Below, in pieces: positions 53,150 through 64,000 of a stretch of DNA of 64,000 nt. Numbering within the stretch: position 1 is the stretch's first letter; every line of letters begins with the position of its first letter. A model generated the notes under the pieces. The model was not told where the DNA came from, did not search any database, and was given only the letters and a program-made list of their open reading frames with translations. Both the position numbers and the translations under genes were made by a program. The stretch comes from Hetaerina americana (taxonomy: Eukaryota > Arthropoda > Insecta > Odonata > Calopterygidae): NCBI GenBank assembly GCA_022747635.1, contig JAKTNV010000007.1:3917905-3981904 (forward strand), written 5' to 3'.

Positions 53150-53530
53150 ATTATTTTTCCGGGGTGGAATAGGAAAATAATTTCTTTTTTTAACAAAATA
53201 CTTGAAGACTCCCTTGTAGGCGGATTCTGGAAGGTCCTTAAGGGTACGCGTGCAAACTTCTTTGAAGGCAATTAGGGTCCCATGATGGTATCCTTTGATG
53301 GATGAAATATGTCACCTTTGGGAATAGGAAATAGACTGCTGGTGCCAAGTCGAGACTGTAAGAGGGTTGGGGAATCGTCGCGATGTCGCTGCAAACGGTC
53401 TTCGTCGCAACCAAAGACCCACTCGACTCTGCTCTTTTGGCCGTCCGTCCAAAGACCTTCGGGAGGACGAGTTTATCGCAGGTCGTTCGCATCGCCAAAT
53501 TTTCAGCGATAATATTGTGTGCACTGTCAT
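53150..53530 (-). pseudogene. Mariner-like transposase C-terminal relic
   Basis: The frame 53498-53238 contains IPQPSYSLDLAPAVYFLFPK, the mariner motif around the last catalytic position, here with CD changed to AV so the Asp is lost. It is followed by a decayed KDLPESAYKGVFKYF-like end near 53200. Upstream DNA-binding part not found. Confidence 0.75.
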
Positions 53531-54452
53531 CTAATCAATGCCAACACGATGTACGATCATGCCCGCACACTTAACCTACGGTCTGAATTCAGCACTTCAC
53601 GCACACGTTAGGAAAAAAATATTACCAATACTTTGTATACAAACCTTATATATTCAATTGTATGTTTGACCTAATATTTCTGTATGTGCGGATGGATATC
53701 TATCACCTTCCGCCACGTGATCTTGAGGCGACTTGCAGAAAAGCATGTAGATATACGAGTATATAAGAGCTTAGGTCAGCCACTCAGAACACTTAAGTCC
53801 TCTCGTATGGAACAAAGCCCGGACGCCTGCTGCTGTCTATGTACGCTGTCTTTGACCTCTTAACTAAATGACGAGCCATTTTTATCAATTTGAACAATAT
53901 AGAACCCCTCAAGGGTTGGTTGTATATGCATAATCACAGCATATTCATTTGATTCAGAGAGGAGAAAGGCAGATGAGTCGGGGAATTCATTTTGCCCTTT
54001 GATGCTGATCTCTGCCATGCCACCGTACTGTTGGTGCGTCCCCCCCCCCCCTTAAAGGGCACATGCCAAACGACCTGCGCACCCTATCGCGGCTTATTCC
54101 GGCACATTCGAATGACTAACATAGGATTGATCACTTCAAGTGGAGTTACTTCGACGATGAGAGCGTTATTTATCGCCCCGAATTCCATTTACAAGTTATT
54201 TCCTCCTACTTTTAATCCTAACCCCTGATCCACTGAATCCTGAATTCCCAGAATTTTTAATTAACGAGTGAATAAGAGCGTTTTCAAGTTATTTTAACCA
54301 ATCTTTGCTGGAGACAAAATCTTCATCCCTAAACTTCCTCGGTCTAACCGATCAGCAGAGAGGGTTTCAACGACGGAAATTTGATGACCCGGTGTCAAAA
54401 TCAATGTTTTCCGAAATTTTATACAAGCAATATCAATAATAGTTAACTTAAT
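53531..54452. other. No recognisable gene; degenerate CR1-like tail at about 53690-53760
   Basis: CCTTCCGCCACGTGATCTTG, AGGCGACTTGC and GCATGTAGATAT at 53708-53757 follow the CR1-like tail layout loosely. The rest is unique AT-rich sequence with a C-run near 54040-54050. Confidence 0.4.
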
Positions 54453-54608
54453 ATCAAATAATTGAAGGATCTCAGTTTTTCCCGGCGTATTGTATTCAGG
54501 AAGTTCTCTCGGGTTTCCCACCGGGTCAGCGTGGTGTGCACCTGCACACAGGTGCACACCACGCTGACCCGGTGGGAAACCCGAGAGAACTTCCTGAATC
54601 AAATAATT
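54453..54608 (-). mobile_element. Palindromic mini-insertion with 11-bp target duplication
   Basis: ATCAAATAATT lies at 54453-54463 and 54598-54608. The insert has a 30-nt unique segment (54464-54493) then two perfectly complementary 51-bp arms (54494-54544 and 54549-54599) with a 4-nt loop; the right arm overlaps the repeat by 2 nt. On the minus strand the arm reads CTGACCCGGTGGGAAACCCG then AGAGAACTTCCTGAA, and the tail reads GCCGGGAAAAACTGAGATCC, resembling the end of the PLE at 16.15 kb (GGTGAAACCCGACAATCC). Confidence 0.87.
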
Positions 54609-55020
54609 ACTTAGTGAAACGGAAATTTACGTTCTCCTTGCACGAACGCGGAAGTACGTCCATGACGTTTGCTGTGCACGGATTGAGTTACGCACTCGCC
54701 CAATGGCTGTCACTCCTCCCGAAAGATCCTTCAGCAAAAAGGGTGCGTTTCCCGGCCACATTGGGGCAGCTTCATTCCGGGCCTTCCGCGTCAAAATCCG
54801 ATCCTTCTCCCCGTGTGCTCGCCCCGCACATGCACCCCGAATCATTTTTATTCGGGGACTGGAAAATTAATATCCTGTCATTGTTACCTAGTTTTTATTC
54901 CACGATAATCCAGTACATGGTAAGGCCCAGAAGTACCCGGCCTGGCCTAGATATGGCGTTAGTTGTTTCAATGATATCACTGTATTAGAAGATGCGCAAT
55001 CTTTGAAGCATATTTTTCAA
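54609..55020. other. No recognisable gene
   Basis: Unique sequence between the palindrome and the next mariner. The frame 54536-54988 begins inside the palindrome, so it is not a gene. Confidence 0.45.
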
Positions 55021-55022
55021 GT

Positions 55023-56130
55023 TTGAAGACGCCACGTCGTTTAGTATTTGTTTGGCAGCCATCAATAGTGAACGTTTTCAGTGAATACGTGAAAATGGAG
55101 AAAATTGGTCATCGTTGTGTGATACAATACTTTTATTTGAAAGGCCTCAGCCAAAACAATATAAAAGCTGAACTAAATTCTACTCTGAGTGAGTCTGCTC
55201 CTTCGGTTACAACAGTAAAATATTGGTTAGCAGAGTTTAAACGAGGCCTTACGAGCTGTCAAGACGAGCATCGCATTGGTCGACCAAATGAGGTGACGAC
55301 TCCAGAAACGCTGAAGAAAATTCACAAAGTGATCCTGGATGATCGTCGACTGAAAGTGCGCGAGCTAGCAGACATAGCAGGTATTTCGAAAAGTACGGTA
55401 CATTGCATATTAACTGAAAATTTGGACGTAAGAAAGCTGTGTGCAAGATGGATGCCTCACACTCGAGCAAAATCAGTGTCGCGAAGATGTTTCAATTGGG
55501 CGTTTAGCAAAGTTTAACAGCTACAAAGCAGAATTGCTGCGCCGTTTCATAACCATGGTTGAAACATGGGTCAACTACTTCACAACTAAGCAAAGAAAAC
55601 AATAAAAACAATGGATTCATAAGGGTTTCCAAAGAAAGCGAAGACCGTTTCCTCTGCAGGCAAGGTCATGGCGTCGGTTTGTTGGGATGTGCGTGGGATA
55701 ATTTTCATTGGCTATCTTGAAAAAGGGAAAACTATCAACGGCTGGTATCATGCGAACTTATTGCAACATTTGAGCGAAGACGTCAATCAAAAACGGCTGC
55801 TGCATTTGGCTAAGAAGAAAGTGTTGTTTCATTAAGGAAATGCACCCGCTCACAAATCTGTTATTGTAATGGCCAAGATTCATGAATTAAAGTTTGAATT
55901 GCTTCCTCTTGCATCCTATTTGCCAGATTTAGACCCCTCCTTATTTTATGTTCACAAACTTGAAAAAATGGCTCGGTAGTCAAAGATTTTCCAACCATGA
56001 AGAAGTGATTTTGGCAGTTAATGGCTATTTTGAGGAGCTAGAGAGAGTTCTTACTATAAGCTCAAGAGCTGAGACTTTCTTGCCAGCAGATTTCTGTTCA
56101 TTCATTCGGAGAGAATGACAATACGTAGCT
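55023..56130 (+). pseudogene. Mariner transposase, nearly complete but decayed
   Basis: The first frame (starting properly at about 55095, MEKIGHRCVIQYFYLKGLSQ) includes SVTTVKYWLAEFKRGLTSCQ, PETLKKIHKVILDDRRLKVR and ELADIAGISKSTVHCI, i.e. both helix-turn-helix units, then KLCARWMPH. After a frameshift: LRRFITMVETWVNYF (first catalytic region with Val-Glu instead of Asp-Glu), AKTVSSAGKVMASVCWDVRG, and FH*GNAPAHKSVIVMAKIHE (second Asp region, decayed). Then LPLASYLPDLDPS and LEKMAR follow with stops. Dead copy; TIRs not confirmed. Confidence 0.9.
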
Positions 56131-58237
56131 ACGGGCCATTCGCATCTCAAAATTAGTATTTGGCCAAATGCTAGCCAAAACGAAAAACAATGTGAGCGCA
56201 ACAATGAGATGCATCCGGGAATATGCGTGGATGAGAGGGAGGTTACGTAATGGGAGAGAGGATGAAGGGCATCCACTTCGAAGTGCATGCCCCCTTCTGG
56301 GTCGTTCACTTCTGCGAGGGTTTCCAATGGGGATGCTTACGGCAAACGCACAATTACATATTAAGGAATTAAATCAGCTGAAAAGATGGCGAAAAATCGA
56401 TGATTATCACGCACAAACAAAGTGTAGCTAAATCTTGTTTAAAGAAACGTTGATGAAGGTTTTAGATACGTGAGACAGCAGTTGAATAAACGCAATAATT
56501 AATACCAATTGGATTAAGTGTAGCAAAATTAACATTATTGCTCTAGATGAAGCGAACACGAAAGAAGTATTGCATGAAAGATGGAGAGCACCGTCGCTTA
56601 TCAAACCAACTTTACGGGTGATTACCGCAGTTTTATTTATGGTATCACTTTTGGAAGTAAAAACAGATTCAATGACGCCACCTTTAAAATATTCAGCATC
56701 CGTAAAAAGTGGTCGTAAGTATTATAGGCGAATGATAATCCAGGAAATTTATTTCCTTTAGAATTGGATTTCATATCCATCTCCGCAACATTGAAAATAT
56801 CTTTGGCAATTTTATGAGTAGTCATAAAACAACGCGTGTTAATGGCACAGAGGATAAGTTTATTTATGGATGTTTATTATAAATAACGTTCTCCGAAAGT
56901 CTTATTTCGAGGTAAAAAAGAGAGTGGAAGTATTTTATTGTTTCTGATCCAAACGGGATTCACTTTCATACGAATACGTGAATTTATTGCATTTCCACGG
57001 CGATGGGTCTTCGGCAGCCAAAGCTCCCCTCTTCGGTGCCGGGCTCCTTCTGATGCCCGTCAATAAGTTCGAGAGGGTATTTTTAATGCCGACCTTACCT
57101 CTCCTCACCCCAACCACACACCTCCCCCCCACCCCGAATCCAATCCTCCTCCCCACCCCCATCCACCCCCCTTAACCCCGTCCCCCCCCTCCCCCCAATC
57201 CCTCCTGCCCACAGGATTTTTCCAAGTTCGCGTGTTCGCTACAGGGAGCGGAGCGTTGGGGCGAGAGAGGGATCGGATTTCGATGTATCGATTTTCGGGA
57301 CATTTCTACGGGTACGCATATCGATCAGAGAATAGTTAGGCGCGCATTCTTTATTTTTTAAAATGCGGTCGGGTAGGGTTTTTTAATTCCCCATCGGTTA
57401 TGGCGAAGCGATGGGCCCCTGGAACCGTCATAAATATAAATAAAGAGGCCGTAGACTCTTTTCAACTATGATCTTCTTTTTTTTTCCCGGACGCGCTCCC
57501 TCCTCCCGGATCCTCCCTGCTCGCCTGCCCGACGGAGCGTCGACCGTGAACCCTGGTGACGACACACGAAAAGGTGACCCCCTAGGTCTCTCCAAAGGTG
57601 AAATCGAAATCCGGTCAATTAGGATGGAGAAAGAGCATTTACGTCATTGGAAACTTGCTTAAAAATGACTTAAGTTGATCGAATATCTAATAACTTGGCA
57701 AGGAAGTGATCAACTGTTCTCACGATAATCTTGGAAAATGCGCGATGTAAGACTAGAGTCCAATAGGCTCAATCAGAATCCGTATCCTTAGATTTATGTA
57801 CATAGAGAATGAATGATAAGTTTGATAGAGATGGAGAGTCTGGCGAATAAAGAGAATGTTTAGAAATATCCAAAAGAGGGAGAGGTGGTCGAAGGTTTTA
57901 ATGACACTCCTCCAGTCAATATGGAACAGGGAATTAGTTTTGAAGCGGCGAAGTGGGTTAGCTACACCATGAGGCGTGGCGTTCTAAAGTTGAAGACATT
58001 ACCAACAGTCGGGGTTTTGCGATCGATCGGAGCATACCACGAAGTAGATGCGCCCTTTTACGAGAGAAAATATTTGGAGCCATCAAGTTGTCGCAGTAAA
58101 AATTCAGATATAGCCCTAAATTCTCTTTTTGGTATTAACCGAAGTCTCCAAAGCCGTTGTCAAATGCGGTTTTCATTCAAGTGCAAAGACTACGTACTTG
58201 AAAAATATTGGCGTTCGGGTTCGACCATGAGTGAGTG
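56131..58237. other. No recognisable gene
   Basis: AT-rich unique sequence, with a C-run-rich pyrimidine tract at 57120-57200 and GC-richer 57480-57590. The 117-codon plus-strand frame at 57885-58238 has no domain I recognise. Confidence 0.4.
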
Positions 58238-58392
58238 ATGGAAGAGAACACTTTTCTTTTCTGCGTAGAATTTTTTTAATTACGAGCTAGTTTTCGTTAC
58301 AGCGTGACATCTTCAGGTTGAAGATGTCACGCTGAAGATGTTACGCCGTCACAAAACCTAGGTCGCAATATATAAAAAAATTCTACATGGAA
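58238..58392. repeat. Interrupted inverted repeat with hammerhead-like cores
   Basis: Inner arms 58300-58315 and 58319-58334 are perfectly complementary. Outer parts (58265-58299 against 58350-58386) pair with an extra 15-nt segment on the right. Right arm: CTGAAGATGTTACGCCGTCA, AAACCTAGGTCGC; left arm on the minus strand: CTGAAGATGTCACGCTGTAA, CGAAAACTAGC. Both resemble CUGANGA...GAAAC...GUC with decay. ATGGAA occurs at 58238-58243 and 58387-58392, a possible imperfect target duplication. Confidence 0.5.
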
Positions 58393-60495
58393 AACCAATG
58401 TGTATTCTTTCCTAATGAAGGATTTCCACGCCTGAAACGGTGTTATTTATTGAGTGAGTGACTTAATCTAATTCCGACAAAATCTGTACAAAATATATCA
58501 AGGACCATGGGATTTCTCGAGCGAACACCAACTCCCACGTTCATTTCTCTTTACCGTGAGCATATAAATTCTTCGAATGGTGCTGAGTGTATGTGGTCTG
58601 AGCACATGATCATTTATCATATCAAAAAGTTTTCATTGTTAAATGCTTCAAATTTGCTTATAATCAGTCGAAATAACATTTGAACCCCCAAAAATGAAAC
58701 TTTCTGGTGATTGGAGACCAGGACTTAATTGAGGCCATTCGTTGTGAGGCATTGCATTGTAATGCTGATGGAAATGAATTGTAAACTTGATACGTATCAT
58801 ATCACGAAACAATATTGCATTGTGGATAATTGATAACGTTTCGGCGATCGTCAGGAACACGCGCGTATATCAGCGACGGAAGGGCTTCGCAATGGCGCGG
58901 CGGATGGGAAGGCACCGGCTCTCATTACTATGCCGTGTGCATCAAAAAAATTATTTTATTGAGAACTTTCCAATGATGAAGTTGAACTGCAAATGTACAT
59001 TAAAGTCAATAATAATAATAACACCTTTAAGGTCAGATATGATTTTGAAAAAGCACATTCAAAATCAATAAGTAAATCAAATGCTGACAGATGAAAAATG
59101 GCGCAAAACAGGAGATAAGCTGCGTTGAAACTCGAATCCTCAACATATCTGAAATTCAGCTCCCATAGTGTTAAATGGAAGTTGGTAAAACATTTTCCTA
59201 AATACTCAGATGGCCTGTGGTCCCCTATATACAAATTCACAGAATTGGTTCTGTCGAAATGGACGGCGCGTGGTGAGACAATGGGGAGAGTTACATATGT
59301 TTTGAATTGGCGATCTCTACTTTCAAACAAGTTTCTGTGAAGCACTTGATGTGAGAGAATGTAAAGTCATACGAAGAGTCATCCAATTTCAAATTTCGAT
59401 TGCGATATAAAAAGACAAATCTTAAAAAATCTTAGCAGAGTTTTTACGGGAAATCGCTTCCAAATAATTTTATTGCAGTCATTTAAATTCAAATTCTCTC
59501 CAGGTGACAAAACTTCCTCCACCCTGAGGTTATCTGACTTGAAGTTAGTTGTTTCGAACCCTCAGATAGTTCTCCTCTTCCCATCCCCAAGTCGTTCGCC
59601 ATTGCATGCATGGTATTTAGGATTAAAGGAGCGGAGAGATTCATTTTAGATAAACGGGATAATTGACGCGATCGCTCGCACCATCGACTGCAGCATCTCT
59701 TGTGGTGCCCACGCCTCCGCGTACTTCCACACGACGCTGGCACCTTCGTGCACTGACGAGACTGGCCGAGATATTCAAACTGAGGAGCGGGGCAATCATG
59801 GGAGTGGATGCCAATGACTGACGCTCAGGGGTCTGTCGCAATTGTAGATGTCACTTGCGATTGTAATGACCCTTCACTCGTATGTAGGGGAGAGTGTAAC
59901 AATTATTGGCTCTACTGCCACTCTCTCACATTACGCCATTCCATGAACATCCACTATATTCCGTTACAGATCATGTTCGACTTTAAAAAAAAAAATTGGT
60001 TCGCATCAGTTAGTCGAGGCTTTAGCGAGACTATCTCGATTGAATGGTCTCCATAAAGGATTGATAGCCGTGGATATTTGGATGTATTTCCCCCCTAAAA
60101 AAGGAGGCTTGGTTTTGATAGATCATTGTCGTGTCGCGATGGACGTTTCAACATTACCTTCTGGAGTCGTTCCGCGCCATCCAGAAGATAAGCAGGAGCC
60201 GCCGTCTTCAGTGGCGGGAGATGGGACCTGGTTATTGCCCCCGGGCAGAGGGCCTCGTTTCACCACGCATGTTCCACAGGACTACCCCTTCTATCATTTT
60301 TCGAGATATATATACAGTCAGCATCCGTCAACAGAAGCTCAATGATTACACAGACACTGACGTCGGCCGTAATGAAGCTGCTTCTGATATTCATTTGAAT
60401 TCTGGATAGTGAGTTCACCACATTCCCTTGTGGATTTAATGCATCATAGTAAACAATAACTGTTTATGGGAATGGCGAGAAACCGTAAGACGAAA
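58393..60495. other. No recognisable gene
   Basis: Unique AT-rich DNA; no transposon motif in any frame that I can defend. Confidence 0.4.
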
Positions 60496-60499
60496 ACTG

Positions 60500-60725
60500 A
60501 GCATTGACTCAATGCGATAAGGGCGGACCTCCCAGGGGTCCATTGCCACAAAAAACGATCCAGGATGCCTTAGGGAAGAGGCTGAGTCACCCAAATGTGC
60601 TCTTAAATGATTTGGTTAGGCATCGCAGTGGTCATCACAGGGATCGACCCGAACGCTGCTTTCGATAGGTGAGAGGCAAGAGCTTACCCCGGGCTAAGCC
60701 GATTAAGGCATGTTCCATGCATACA
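60500..60725 (-). mobile_element. Possible tRNA-derived SINE (single copy here)
   Basis: On the minus strand, GGCTTAGCCCGGGGTAAGCT resembles an A box, and GTTCGGGTCGATCCCTGTGA about 30 nt later resembles a B box. The body has no match elsewhere in the window, so this may be a different SINE family, a tRNA pseudogene, or chance. Confidence 0.3.
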
Positions 60726-63130
60726 TTCAGGAGGAGTTGGATACACGCGGCGGAAAACGACCATTGGAAATTTGCTGCTAAAAACTAATAAGGTCGTTCT
60801 ACTAGTATTTTATGCCATTTTATGTGCCTCATATTTAGTTTTTCATCCGCTAAGTTCTATGGTTTTACTTACTCATTTCTTGTGACGATATAGGCAGCAT
60901 ATAATTGCACATAATTTTAAATAAACACTAAATTGAATATTTATTCAATTTATTTTTTCTATAATGTCCCTTTAGTATGCATAGGATTACGTATTACGTT
61001 CATATTGGCTATAGATTTTCTTTATTCTACACAAAGAATGTTTTCAAGACGATATTAGTCATATTTATTTACTTTAAATGTACGTAATGGGTTGGATTTA
61101 AGAAATTTATAAATAATTTGATATCTAGATCTATAATATTCATTCGAGTCCTTGGAGTGATTCCCAATTTAGTCCCTACAATTTCCTAAAATCATTACTA
61201 AGCTTATCATAACGTCGTCTTACAAGTCTCTCATACACCAGGAGCATATTTGAGGCGCTACAACTAATGAATGTTAAAATCGTACTTTCACTCCCTCGCC
61301 ACATTTACCCCATTCATTTTTAATACATTCTAACACGTATTCTGCTCTCACTCTCTCTCCCCACGGACCCTGTGCGCTACCACTAAGAAAGGAGGCAGAA
61401 ATGTAAGAGTAGTACCACCTCAGCATTTAATCGAGTCTAAACCAAATTGAGGAAACTTCACATAGCCAAATCGTTCGCCTTGATCAGGATTCGAAATCAG
61501 ATTCAACGATTAATGACCTCAAGTGCAAAAGTAGTCGAACTGACTGCACGTGTTCTTTCGCAGTGCATGCCTTGCGGGTTTAGACAACTGGATTTTCTGA
61601 TGAATTTCCGATTGTCCAATTGGTCGCAGTCATGCGCGCTGTCCGAAGAACGCCATGAGGTTAACGCTAACGTTTAAACATAGACGTGTTTAAGGTCAGA
61701 AAAAAATGAGAAAAAACTGCAGGAAATTCCGAACAATTGCAAACGACATTCACGAAGAAATCAGGCGCAATACCTTTCACAAATTCAATCGATGGCTTAT
61801 TGGGTCCTATTAGCATGATATCCAGAGAAACTTGAGTAGATGTGAGAGTGGATGAAAATAACTCTCTTAGTCTCCAAAAGTTGACACGGGGTCAGGTTCC
61901 CTTGTGGGAATATTTCGGCGCCGTTCTTGACCCTCGGGTGACCTCAACCGTGCGCCTGCTCCCCACACTCCGTCCGCCCCCCGCTCCCGCCTCTCTTCGC
62001 TCTGCACTCCTGCCAAAGCAGACGAGACGCGGAAGGCCCTGCACCCCGATGGCGACCCATTCACACAACGGGTGATTATCAACAGGGGTTCGGAAATCCA
62101 TCGGCCAGGCCTGCAAGGGCCTTCCTGGGGAGTGGGCCAGACGGGAAGGGGCCTGCCGCCCCTGCCCCCCTGGGGCACCCCCATGGCCAAAGAGACCTTC
62201 GCGACCAACTACTGTCCGTATGCGTACGCGCCGACGAGGTTCCCTTTCATTCCAGGCCAATGAAAATAAAGCCGCAGCGCGGAATTTACATGCCTCGGCT
62301 TTCTCATCTGTACGGGTGCAGTTTAAAAAGCACGGCCAAGGGGGTGGGAGGTAGGGGGGGGGGTTGAGAAAGCAAATTTCGCAAGGTGGATTAGGTTAGG
62401 GTAATGCGAGGGGGAGGGGATGGGTTGATTCGTGGAGAGGGGCGGGAGGGGACGTAATTATTGTGCCACACGGACGCGCAATTCATTCGATTCATTTATT
62501 CCGCCGGAGCAGAGAGAGAGAGAGAGAGCAAATATTTGAGAGAGAGAGGGGGCTATGGAGCAGTCGGCTGACGCGCACCGCAGATGCCATTACGCGTCGG
62601 GTCCGAATAGTTTTGGGATATTGCGGATTATCCACTTCGCCAAGCGCCGGGGGTTGATTATTCCCATCCCTGCCCGCTTCACGCCCCCGGGGGCTCAAAT
62701 CACAGCTACCACCGGGAACACGGGTACATATTCCAAGGACACGTCTTTGCACTGGGTTGAAAACGCTCGGCAGCAGATTTCGCCCCGTTTGCATTTATGT
62801 GTCAGACACCAGAAGCGGTGAGGCTGTGGAGGCGGAGTTCTTCTCCTCTCTGAAAGATCGGAGAGAAGCATGCGGGTCCACAGCCGAAAGATATTCACTC
62901 ATTTGTGCAACAATGTTAGGCCCACACTCTTGATCCGATTTTTACACACATAAAAAGATCACTCACACGTTATTTCTTGATCTTTTGGACGGAATCCTGC
63001 TCCGTCTTCATCGGAAGATAAAGAAGTAATGACTGCTGGAATAGGTACTATATTTTCTAATTATTTTCTATATTTATTGTATGTTGCTGTCCAATCTATT
63101 ATTCGGGGCTTCCGTGTTACGTCGACGAAA
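60726..63130. other. No recognisable gene
   Basis: AT-rich to 61.8 kb, then GC-rich 61.9-62.8 kb with (AG)n near 62510-62530 and 62540-62550. The overlapping open frames at 61842-62263 reflect GC content; none carries a domain. Confidence 0.4.
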
Positions 63131-63134
63131 TCAT

Positions 63135-63268
<134 letters not shown>

Positions 63269-63269
63269 T

Positions 63270-64000
63270 AGTCTGCTCAATAAATAAACGAACTGGTGTA
63301 ATCTGGCGGCCATGACGCGGACTATAGCCCCGCCCACTCGCGGCGCTAGTTGCCTGAGACCCAATGAACCATCTGCGCTTGGCGGATCGTCGAGCTGTGC
63401 GTATAGTGCCAGCTGTGTTAGTTTTTGTTGTCCCTGTTTTTACTGTTTGTTGAAAATGGAAATTAACGAAATCACGGAGCAAAGATTCAACATCAACTTT
63501 TTTATTAAACTGCTGTAAAAGTTATCAAGAAATTACTGAAATGTTGAGAGCTGTTTACAGTGATAATGCCCTGAAGAAAACATCGGTTTTCAAGTGGATT
63601 AAGCGTTTTAAAAAGACGGCCGACAGCACGCCACGGATGATGAAAGGCCGGGACGACCTTCAATGACCTGCGATGACGCTGACAACGTTGATCTTGTGCG
63701 TTCCCTTGGCCTTCTTGCCGATCCTCGAAATACTGTCCGAGTGATAGAAGCTGATGAACTGAATTTAAGAAAATCAGCAACAGTGCACACTATTTCAACC
63801 GAACATGGTGGGTGGATCCTTCACCATGGCAATGCACCTGCACGTCCAGCATTGATTTCTCGCCGGTTCCTGGCTAAAACTACAATCATTTACGTTGATC
63901 ATCCTCCTTACTCGCCAGATCTCACCCCCTGCGACCTTTTGTCTATTGCCAAAATGAAAAAATGTGATGTGGGGACATTACTGGGAAGATGTGCACTCAA
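63270..64000 (+). mobile_element. Mariner-like transposon, family B, copy 2, cut by the window end
   Basis: 5' leader (CTGGCGGCCATGACGCGGAC, GACCCAATGAACCATCTGCG, GTTGTCCCTGTTTTTACTGT) as in the 40.3-41.2-kb copy. Frames then give VYSDNALKKTSVFKWIKRFK (helix-turn-helix), DDERPGRPSM, SLGLLADPRNTVRVIEADEL, STEHGGWILHHGNAPARPAL (second Asp replaced in HHGN), and DHPPYSPDLTPCDLL up to the window end. Several frameshifts mark it as a pseudogene, but the DNA-binding half is more complete than in copy 1. Confidence 0.9.

Overview
The window reads as repeat-dense animal DNA, most likely from an arthropod with a large genome. The evidence is the mix of mariner-family transposons, RTE-like, CR1-like and Jockey-like LINEs, a Penelope-like element (PLE), tRNA-derived SINEs and long (TA)n/(GT)n tracts. 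There are no operons or prokaryotic genes. I found no host protein-coding gene, rRNA, functional tRNA or CRISPR array. I cannot fix the species from sequence alone.

Layout. 1-5.4 kb: part of a palindrome at the edge, an RTE-like LINE copy, CR1-like 3' ends, a Jockey-like relic and an internally deleted mariner with both terminal inverted repeats (TIRs). 5.5-6.2 kb: a transposase relic of the IS630/Tc1/mariner superfamily. 6.2-9.4 kb: no recognisable element. 9.4-16.4 kb: a nested block. An almost complete CR1-like LINE lies on the minus strand, with an ORF1 carrying an SGNH-esterase-like domain and a 993-codon ORF2 broken by four stop codons. A composite PLE is inserted into its 5' part with a 13-bp target duplication, and a Jockey fragment sits inside the PLE. 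16.4-25.3 kb: relics, two copies of SINE family 1, two palindromic mini-insertions and an RTE deletion copy. 25.3-28.7 kb: GC-skewed unique sequence. 28.7-33.5 kb: mariner remains, one with two 3' ends and one split by a SINE. 32.4-45 kb: three copies of SINE family 2, a second long CR1-like reverse transcriptase (RT) inserted into an older LINE, and more mariners. 45-51 kb: SINE family 3 and a nearly full-length RTE-like LINE interrupted by a 211-bp palindromic insertion. 51-64 kb: sparse mariner relics, two or three more palindromes, a compound microsatellite and a mariner running off the window end.

The most interesting pattern is a set of short insertions. Each consists of a near-perfect inverted repeat followed by a unique tail of about 30-41 nt, and the clearest three are flanked by 11-12-bp target duplications. 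The 49.4 kb case is proven by the empty site: removing the insert plus one repeat restores the LINE reading frame. The 2.7-kb PLE at 13.5-16.2 kb has the same plan at larger scale (inverted copy, sense copy, extra tail, 13-bp duplication). I infer that the palindromes are extreme 5'-truncated PLE insertions. PLE-type hammerhead-like cores are also visible.
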